Below, in pieces: positions 7,220 to 12,481 of a stretch of DNA of 12,481 nt. The position numbers and the translations under genes are program-made. The stretch is from Acidimicrobiia bacterium (GTDB lineage Bacteria; Actinomycetota; Acidimicrobiia; IMCC26256; PALSA-555). Each line of letters begins with the position of its first letter. The stretch's first letter is position 1. The stretch spans positions 1 to 12,481 of the forward strand of contig JAFMJM010000052.1 of NCBI GenBank assembly GCA_017853455.1, written 5' to 3'. Under the pieces are notes generated by a model. That model made no database searches, was not told where the DNA came from, and saw only the letters and a program-made list of their open reading frames with translations.

Positions 7220-8586
7220 AGGCCGTGCAGGTCGCGGGCGGTGCCGATCACGACCCGGGCGGTGGTCGCCGCATCGACGTTCACGAAGGTGGCTCGGATG
7301 TGCTCCGACGTCGAGGACCGGAGGTCGAGGTCGCGCCACAACCCGAGCACGGCGTCGCGCCAGGCGTTGCGGTCGAACGGGTCGAGCATGGTCGTCAGGC
7401 CCGCCCCCGCTTCGGGCAGGCTCGACGTGTTCGACGAGATGCACGGTGTTCCGAAGGCCAGGCTCTCGCTGACCGGCAGCCCCCACCCCTCGTACAGCGA
7501 CGGGTAGCAGGTGAACACGGCGTTCTCGTAGCACCAGGCGAGCTCGGCGTCGGTGGGGCCGTCGAGGTGGAGGACCTTCCCGGCGAAGGCGGGGGTGCGC
7601 TCGAGCCGGGCGACGGTCTCCTGGAACAGCCAGCCCTGGCGTCCGGCCACCACGAGCGGCGGCACCTCGGCGCGTGGCAGGTCGCGCAGCATCGACTCCC
7701 ACACGTCGAGGAGGAGCTGGTGGTTCTTGCGGATCTCGATCGTGCCGACGGTCAGCACGAACCCGCCGGGCGCCGGGGCGCCGGGCCCGGCGAACGCCGC
7801 CGGGCGGATCCGGTCGTGCTCGGGGATCGATGAGCCGAGCGGGAAGCGGACGGTCGTGGGGACCGCCACCCCCTGCTCGGCGGCGAACGCCTCGACGTCT
7901 CGTTGGGTGGCGTCGGAGTTCACGAGCAGGCGGTCGGCGGTGGTGAGCATGCGGGTGAAGTGGATCCGGAACTCGTCGGCGAGGAGCAGGTGCGGGTCCC
8001 AGACGGAGTAGGCCGCGTGGTACTGGGGCGTGACCACGGTGGTGAGATCGTGGGCGGTCAGGACGGTGGCGAAGCGCTGGCGCTCGCGCTGCTGCGCGAG
8101 GTAGTCGAAACTGACGTCGTGGTAGTCGAAGGCGAGCGACACGTAGGTGGTGTCGGCGGTCCACGCCCCGGTGAAGCAGGGCCGGGGGCGGATGTTGCGG
8201 TCCTCGCGCAGCGCACGGGGGAGCCGCGACGCCTCGGCGGCCGCCCGCCGTGCGTAGTAGCCGGCCCGGCGAACGGTCCTGGCCGTGGCCGGCCGGTCGG
8301 CGAGGATCCGGTCGGTGGTCCGGCGGACGGTTCCTGGTTCGGGTGTTGCAGCGTCGTCGTCGAGGCGAGACTGGTTGCGATCGTGGGTGTGCTCGACGTG
8401 GCGGCGGACCCGCTCCGGGTCGACCTCCTCGAAGAGACGGTGGACCGGGTCGAACCGGCAGAAGGCGGTGTGTGGGTCGGCTTCGGCCAGGAGCACGGAG
8501 GCGACCGCGACGCCGACCCGGGCGACCCCTGACATGTTGGGGTCACGCAGGAGGGCCGAGACGTCGAAGACGAGGTGGGGCGTCAC
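7216..8586 (-). CDS. GT4-family glycosyltransferase, first of a tandem pair
   Basis: A 456-residue GT-B glycosyltransferase, paralogous to the next gene in the operon. The N-terminal acceptor domain begins FDVSALL...SGVARV (7-23), the Arg/Ala-rich region is at about 97-131, the donor-domain block VGTIEIRKNH is at 280-289, and the EX7E motif is E366...E374 in EGWGLPVSE. The paralogs are nearly identical around the catalytic block (for example SLYEGWGLPVSESLAFGTPC) but differ strongly at about 50-95 and 152-205, where the acceptor is usually contacted, suggesting they add successive, different linkages. The start is the GTG at 8586, overlapping the sulfatase stop as GTGA (8586-8583), with no visible ribosome-binding site. 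No signal peptide or membrane span was seen. Sugar specificity is unknown. Confidence 0.9.
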   Translation of the reverse strand: MTPHLVFDVSALLRDPNMSGVARVGVAVASVLLAEADPHTAFCRFDPVHRLFEEVDPERVRRHVEHTHDRNQSRLDDDAATPEPGTVRRTTDRILADRPATARTVRRAGYYARRAAAEASRLPRALREDRNIRPRPCFTGAWTADTTYVSLAFDYHDVSFDYLAQQRERQRFATVLTAHDLTTVVTPQYHAAYSVWDPHLLLADEFRIHFTRMLTTADRLLVNSDATQRDVEAFAAEQGVAVPTTVRFPLGSSIPEHDRIRPAAFAGPGAPAPGGFVLTVGTIEIRKNHQLLLDVWESMLRDLPRAEVPPLVVAGRQGWLFQETVARLERTPAFAGKVLHLDGPTDAELAWCYENAVFTCYPSLYEGWGLPVSESLAFGTPCISSNTSSLPEAGAGLTTMLDPFDRNAWRDAVLGLWRDLDLRSSTSEHIRATFVNVDAATTARVVIGTARDLHGL

Positions 8587-10532
8587 GGCTCGACGATCGG
8601 GAAGAACATCGGGAACGTCTGCATCAGCCCGAAGAGCGCGGGCAGCATCCCCACGTCGTCGCCGTCGATCGTCAGGGCGCCGGTCTCGAGGTGGGGCGCG
8701 AGATCGAGGTTCTGGCCCACCAGCACGTCGAGGACCGGCCGGGTGGTGGTGACGGTGCAGTCGACCGGCTCGTCCGGAGACGCCAGGGCGCCGGTGCGGG
8801 CGTGGAGGGTCCCGTTGGAGAGGGCCACCACGGCCTGCTCACCGGTGTCGGTGAGGACCCAGCGCACGGTGGACGATCCGAGGTCGAGGGCGGCCTGCCC
8901 GTCGAGGCACACCGAGAAGTAGTCGAAGCACTGCTCGAGGGTCATGCCGCGGGCGACCTCGAGCCCGGGCCGGACGAGGGCGGGCAGCTGCGGCGTGCCG
9001 TGGCGCAGCTCGGACGCCCCGGTGAGGTAGACGTCGCGCCACGGTCCGGCCTCGGCGACGTAGGCGAGCTGCTCGAAGGCGTCGGCCTGGAGCCGTCGGG
9101 CCTCGGTGTCGGTCGGGTCGGCGAAGACGGCGTGGCGCAGCACCTGCGCGACCCAGCGGTAGTCGCCGGCGTCGAAGGACCGCCGGGCGTTGGCCAGGAG
9201 GGCGTCGCGCCCGCCCATGAACTCGACGTAGCGGACGGCGGCCTCGGACGGGGGATAGGGGTGGAGGCTCGACGGGTGCCCGTCGTAGAACCCGAAGTAG
9301 CGCTGGTACACGGCGCGCACGTTGTGGCTGAGCGTGCCGTAGTAGCCGTGGCACGACCAGTCGTTCCACAGTGCGGGCGGCATCGTGACCGACTCGGCGA
9401 TCTCGTCGGGGGTGAGGCCCGCGTTGGCGTGGCGCATCGCCTCGTCGTGGATCCAGCGGTAGAGATCGCGGTGGTTGCGCACGTGGGTGAGCACGTCGTC
9501 GCGGCCCCAGTACGGCCACGAGTGCGGAGCCACTGCGACGTCGGTGCGGTCACCGAAGCGCACGATGGCCTCGTCGAGGTACTTGCTCCAAGCGAGCGAG
9601 TCGCGGATGAGCGCGCCACGCAGGGTGAGCACGTTGTGCATGGTGCCGACGCAGTTCTCGGCGAGGCACAGCATCCGGAGGTCGGGGAAGTACATGTGCA
9701 TCTCGGCGGGCGCCTCGGTGTCGGGCGTCAGCTGGAACTCGATCCGGACGCCGTCGACCACGAGCTCGTCGGGACCGGTGATGTCGACGGTCGGGGCGAT
9801 CAGCGAGCTGTGGCCGCGCGGCACCCCCTTGCCGAGTCCCTGGTCGACGTGGCCGCGTTCGTCCCACGGGAGCGTCATGCCGTACTGGTAGAGCGCGCGT
9901 CGACCCATCGCCGCCTGGGCGGCGACGTTCTCGGCGACCGCGGCCTTCATGAAGCCCTCGGGGGCGATCACCTGGCACAGGCCGGCCTCGACCCGCTCGC
10001 GCGAGACGATGCCCAGGATCCCGCCGTAATGGTCGATGTGGGAGTGGGTGTAGAGGACGGCCGTGACCGGGCGCTCGCCGAGGTGCTCGGCGACCAGCGC
10101 ACTGGCGACCTCGGCGGTCTCGGTGTTGGTCAGCGGGTCGATCACGACCCAGCCCTCGGTGCCGCGGATGAACGTGACGCACGACGTGTCGTAGCCGCGC
10201 ACCTGGTAGACGCCGTCCATGACCTCGAACAGGCCGTGGTGGCCGTTGAGCTTGGCCTGGCGCCAGAGGGCGGGGTTGACGGTGTCGGGGGCGTCGCCGA
10301 CGACGAAGTCCCAGTCGGAGGGGTCGAAGGCGACCGACGACAGCGACGATCCCCGGGCGGCGATCGGGCCGTCGTGGCGGGCGATCAGGCCTCGCTGCGC
10401 CCGCTCGTGGTCGGCGGCGTGGTCGTGGGGGAGGCGGGCGGCGAACTCCCGCTGGCGGGCGGCCGTGACGTCGGTGGCGGGATTGCGGCCGAAGGCGTCG
10501 GGGCCGGTGCCGGAACTGGAGTCGGATGCCAT
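8583..10532 (-). CDS. Class III alkylsulfatase (SdsA1-like, metallo-beta-lactamase fold)
   Basis: A 649-residue binuclear-zinc hydrolase expected to cleave alkyl sulfate esters to an alcohol and sulfate. The metal motif HSHIDH gives H163, H165, D167 and H168; further ligands are E273, E292 and H337. These follow the pattern of Pseudomonas SdsA1 (H169, H171, D173, H174, E280, E299, H344) with a constant small offset, and R305 matches its sulfate-binding arginine. An alpha-helical dimerisation region (about 375-510) and a C-terminal SCP2-like domain (about 530-649) complete the family layout. Unlike secreted SdsA1, no signal peptide is visible, so it is probably cytoplasmic. The ATG at 10532 sits six bases after a TACCGT box, supporting this start. 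It heads the operon and overlaps the first glycosyltransferase by four bases. Primary versus secondary alkyl sulfates, or a sulfated lipid, cannot be distinguished. Confidence 0.92.
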   Translation of the reverse strand: MASDSSSGTGPDAFGRNPATDVTAARQREFAARLPHDHAADHERAQRGLIARHDGPIAARGSSLSSVAFDPSDWDFVVGDAPDTVNPALWRQAKLNGHHGLFEVMDGVYQVRGYDTSCVTFIRGTEGWVVIDPLTNTETAEVASALVAEHLGERPVTAVLYTHSHIDHYGGILGIVSRERVEAGLCQVIAPEGFMKAAVAENVAAQAAMGRRALYQYGMTLPWDERGHVDQGLGKGVPRGHSSLIAPTVDITGPDELVVDGVRIEFQLTPDTEAPAEMHMYFPDLRMLCLAENCVGTMHNVLTLRGALIRDSLAWSKYLDEAIVRFGDRTDVAVAPHSWPYWGRDDVLTHVRNHRDLYRWIHDEAMRHANAGLTPDEIAESVTMPPALWNDWSCHGYYGTLSHNVRAVYQRYFGFYDGHPSSLHPYPPSEAAVRYVEFMGGRDALLANARRSFDAGDYRWVAQVLRHAVFADPTDTEARRLQADAFEQLAYVAEAGPWRDVYLTGASELRHGTPQLPALVRPGLEVARGMTLEQCFDYFSVCLDGQAALDLGSSTVRWVLTDTGEQAVVALSNGTLHARTGALASPDEPVDCTVTTTRPVLDVLVGQNLDLAPHLETGALTIDGDDVGMLPALFGLMQTFPMFFPIVEP

Positions 10533-10538
10533 GCGCCG

Positions 10539-10544
10539 ACGGTA
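10539..10544 (-). promoter_or_regulatory. -10 box TACCGT of a likely leaderless promoter for the sulfatase/glycosyltransferase operon
   Basis: On the minus strand TACCGT is followed by six bases and then the ATG of the sulfatase gene, the same geometry as at 1518 and 10597. No Shine-Dalgarno sequence fits in the gap, so the transcript would start at or next to the ATG. This would be the only promoter for the four coupled genes. No strong -35 hexamer is seen. Confidence 0.5.
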
Positions 10545-10567
10545 ATCCCTGGACCGGCCGCCGACGG

Positions 10568-10576
10568 GTTCCGAAC
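10568..10576. promoter_or_regulatory. Short palindrome between divergent promoters, candidate shared operator
   Basis: GTTC-C-GAAC lies almost midway between the two divergent -10 boxes, touching the expected -35 zones of both. The arms are only 4 bp and do not extend, so chance is a real possibility. If bound, one regulator could control the sulfatase operon and the SMP-30 gene together. Confidence 0.25.
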
Positions 10577-10596
10577 GACTGCTCCGCGCGGCGGGC

Positions 10597-10602
10597 TAGG
10601 TT
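10597..10602 (+). promoter_or_regulatory. -10 box TAGGTT of a likely leaderless promoter for the SMP-30 gene
   Basis: TAGGTT followed by six bases and then GTG at 10609, identical in box and spacing to the promoter of the DUF11 gene. The six-base gap is too short for a leader with a ribosome-binding site. No clear -35 hexamer was identified. Confidence 0.6.
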
Positions 10603-10608
10603 CCGCCC

Positions 10609-11448
10609 GTGCCCCTGTCCGAGCTCCGCACCCTCGTCGACGGCCTGGTGTTCGCCGAAGGACCCCGGTGGCGTCACGACCGCCTGTGGTTCTCCGACAT
10701 GTTCGGGGAGGCCGTCCTGACCGTGGCGCCCGACGGACGCGTCGAGACGGCGGTGGCACTGCCGGGGCGAAAGCCGTCGGGCCTGGGCTGGCTCCCCGAC
10801 GGCACGCTGCTGATCGTGTCGATGGAGGAGCCGGCGGTGCTGCGCGTCGACGACGGCGTCGTGTCCGTGCACGCCCGGCTCGACCACCTCGTCGACTGCG
10901 AGTGCAACGACATGGTCGTCGACGCCCGGGGCAACGCCTACGTGGGCACCTACCCGAACCCGGCCACGGCCCCGGGTCCACTCCTGCTCGTGCGCCCCGA
11001 CGGCTCCGCCGAGGTGGCGGCCGCCGACCTCCGGTTCTGCAACGGAACGGTGATCAGCCCCGACGGCACGAGCCTCGTCATCGGCGAGTCGATCGGGCAG
11101 TGCCTCACCGAGTTCACCGTCGCCGCCGACGGCACCCTCCACGACCGCCGCACCTTCGCCGTCACCGACGGTGCGGGCCCCGACGGCATCTGCCTCGACG
11201 TCGAGGGGGCCGTCTGGGCGGCGCTCCCGATGGCCCGGGAGTTCCGGCGGATCGCGCCAGGTGGCGAGGTGCTCGACCGCATCGAGGTGCCGGGCCGACG
11301 GGCGATCGCCTGCACGCTCGGTGGTCCGGAGTTGCGGACGCTGTTCCTGATCTCGTCGCTCGCCTTTCCCGGGCCCGACCTGGCGGGCACCCGCGACGCC
11401 CGCATCGACGTGGTCGAGGTCTCCGTGCCGGGCACGGGGTCGCCGTGA
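10609..11448 (+). CDS. SMP-30/gluconolactonase/LRE-family hydrolase
   Basis: A 279-residue six-bladed beta-propeller hydrolase of the regucalcin/gluconolactonase family, which typically opens lactone rings using one divalent metal. The expected metal ligands are visible: E17 in AEGPRW, N145 in CNGTVISPDG and D192 in PDGICLD; N100-D101 fits the conserved substrate-side position. Length is normal for the family and there is no signal peptide, so it is probably cytoplasmic. The GTG start is supported by the TAGGTT box six bases upstream and by the EGPRW motif lying at its usual distance from the N-terminus. It is transcribed divergently from the sulfatase operon and lies 50 bp before the P450 gene, which has its own -10-like box and ribosome-binding site. 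A role in hydrolysing lactones made by oxidative enzymes such as the nearby monooxygenase is possible but unproven. Confidence 0.9.
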   Translation: MPLSELRTLVDGLVFAEGPRWRHDRLWFSDMFGEAVLTVAPDGRVETAVALPGRKPSGLGWLPDGTLLIVSMEEPAVLRVDDGVVSVHARLDHLVDCECNDMVVDARGNAYVGTYPNPATAPGPLLLVRPDGSAEVAAADLRFCNGTVISPDGTSLVIGESIGQCLTEFTVAADGTLHDRRTFAVTDGAGPDGICLDVEGAVWAALPMAREFRRIAPGGEVLDRIEVPGRRAIACTLGGPELRTLFLISSLAFPGPDLAGTRDARIDVVEVSVPGTGSP

Positions 11449-11462
11449 GCGAGCGGATGGCC

Positions 11463-11491
11463 TAGCGTGGAGCGACGACCCGCCCCTGGAG
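11463..11491 (+). promoter_or_regulatory. -10-like box TAGCGT and GGAG ribosome-binding site for the P450 gene
   Basis: TAGCGT at 11463-11468 would start a transcript near 11475, giving a leader of about 24 bases. GGAG at 11488-11491 lies seven bases before the ATG at 11499, a good ribosome-binding site that decides the start. This gene therefore differs from the three leaderless-looking starts in the window. Readthrough from the SMP-30 gene is also possible. Confidence 0.45.
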
Positions 11492-11498
11492 ATCCTCG

Positions 11499-12481
11499 AT
11501 GACCACGACTCCCGATCGTCCCTACGTCAACGTCCTCGATCCGGCGTTCTACGTCGACCCGTGGGACGCCTACCGCTGGCTGCGCGACGAGGCCCCGGTG
11601 TTCTGGGACCCGGTGCAGCAGACCTGGGTGGTGACCCGCCACGAAGACGTCGTCGCGGTCGAGAAGGACAACGCGAGGTACTCGTCGTTCGCGGGATCGC
11701 GCCCGCACTTGGACCAGCGGTCCAACCGGTCGATGATCAACCTCGACGAGCCCGACCACCAACGCCAGCGCAACCTCGTCGCCCGGCGCTTCACCCCCCG
11801 GGCCGTGCGCACCCACGAAGACCGGGTGCGCGACCGCGTCACCGGGATCATCGACGACGTGCAGTCGCTCGGCGAGTGCGAGGCGATCGAGGCGATCGCC
11901 TCCCGCCTTCCGGCGATGATGATCTGCGACTTCTTGGGCTACCCCGACGAGTGGTGGCCCAAGGCGCGTGAGTGGTCGGAGCGCACGATGCACGACGCCG
12001 GCCAGACGTCGCCCCTGGGACCGCAGGACACGGATGCGGCGGGCGCGATCACGACGGGGCTGAGCGACGTCGTGGCCGAGTTCACGGCGTTGACGCTCGA
12101 GGTGATCCAGGAGCGGATGGTCGAGCCGCGCGACGACCTCATCTCGGTGTGGCTCCACTCCGAGGGCTTCGACGTCGGCAAGGTGATCGAGGAGACCATC
12201 CTCGTGCTCGACGGTGGAGCCGAGACCACCCGGACGGTGATCGGGTCGATCATCCGGGAGCTGGCCCTGCATCCGGACCAGCGTCGGCTCCTGGCCGCCG
12301 AACCCGAGCGACTGGGCACCACGGCCGTCGAGGAGTTCATCCGCTGGGTCTCACCCATCCTCAACATGCGGCGAACGGTGACCGAGGACCACGACCTGCA
12401 CGGGCAGCGCCTCCGCACCGGCGAGGAGGTGCTGCTGCTCTACCCGGCGGCCAACCGCGATCCGCGGGCGTTCGACCGACC
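11499..12481 (+). CDS. Cytochrome P450 (3' end outside window)
   Basis: The first 327 residues of a soluble bacterial P450, a haem monooxygenase that hydroxylates lipophilic substrates with electrons from a ferredoxin. The C-helix haem-propionate motif HxxxR is H87...R91 within the MINLDEPDHQRQR block, the I-helix oxygen-activation motif is GGAETT at 239-244, and the K-helix ExxR is E279...R282. A later NRDP at 319-322 is also typical. The haem-ligating cysteine would lie beyond the window edge. The EPDHxRxR block and the GG.ETTR I-helix resemble the actinobacterial CYP142/CYP125 type linked to steroid side-chain oxidation, but this subfamily call is tentative. There is no membrane anchor. 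The ATG is chosen because GGAG precedes it by seven bases. The frame has no stop before the window ends. Confidence 0.93.
   Translation, partial: MTTTPDRPYVNVLDPAFYVDPWDAYRWLRDEAPVFWDPVQQTWVVTRHEDVVAVEKDNARYSSFAGSRPHLDQRSNRSMINLDEPDHQRQRNLVARRFTPRAVRTHEDRVRDRVTGIIDDVQSLGECEAIEAIASRLPAMMICDFLGYPDEWWPKAREWSERTMHDAGQTSPLGPQDTDAAGAITTGLSDVVAEFTALTLEVIQERMVEPRDDLISVWLHSEGFDVGKVIEETILVLDGGAETTRTVIGSIIRELALHPDQRRLLAAEPERLGTTAVEEFIRWVSPILNMRRTVTEDHDLHGQRLRTGEEVLLLYPAANRDPRAFDR

Noticed and set aside
7220..8164. N-terminal extension of the second glycosyltransferase frame to 771 residues
   Set aside because: The extra sequence is an out-of-frame reading of the first glycosyltransferase. Homology with the paralog begins at the GTG at 7219.
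8250..11465. A 1071-codon open frame on the plus strand across the sulfatase gene, its promoter region and the SMP-30 gene
   Set aside because: It overlaps two well-supported genes in other frames, its composition is Gly/Arg/Val-rich without motifs, and it crosses a divergent promoter region.

Overview
The window is GC-rich throughout, uses GTG starts often, and carries compact operons and leaderless-looking promoters. With Baeyer-Villiger monooxygenase, P450 and SMP-30 enzymes present, this points to an actinobacterium, possibly of the Acidimicrobiia type; the lineage is an inference from style, not a proven placement. Seven protein genes and one partial gene at each edge account for nearly all of the sequence. 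No RNA genes, CRISPR arrays, insertion sequences or integrases were seen.

Layout. (1) Positions 2-1390, plus strand: the 3' part of a class B flavin monooxygenase (Baeyer-Villiger type). (2) 1391-1529: a 24-bp-stem hairpin followed by a promoter region with three 10-bp-phased direct repeats. (3) 1530-4868, plus strand: a secreted 1112-residue protein made of a signal peptide, a large N-terminal domain, five DUF11-like beta repeats and a C-terminal IPT/TIG domain. (4) 4869-4952: a second copy of the hairpin, inverted, 52/53 identical to the first. (5) 10532 back to 4953, minus strand: a four-gene operon in which every junction is a 4-base GTGA overlap: a class III alkylsulfatase (SdsA1-like metallo-beta-lactamase fold), two tandem GT4 glycosyltransferases of exactly equal length (456 residues), and an FkbM-family methyltransferase. 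(6) 10533-10608: a divergent promoter region. (7) 10609-11448, plus strand: an SMP-30/gluconolactonase-family hydrolase. (8) 11499 to the right edge, plus strand: the first 327 residues of a cytochrome P450.

How the parts may work together. The monooxygenase, lactonase-like enzyme, P450 and alkylsulfatase share a theme of oxidising and hydrolysing lipophilic or alicyclic compounds. The two glycosyltransferases plus the methyltransferase look like a module for building or decorating a surface glycan or glycolipid. Translational coupling of a sulfatase to this module is the most unusual gene arrangement here. The secreted DUF11/IPT protein, bracketed by the two inverted hairpins, is a likely cell-surface or released adhesin-like protein and may or may not be connected to the glycan operon.

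The most distinctive non-coding signals are the pair of near-identical inverted hairpins and a recurring promoter form: a TAnnnT box, exactly six bases, then the start codon. The latter occurs at three genes and implies leaderless transcripts.
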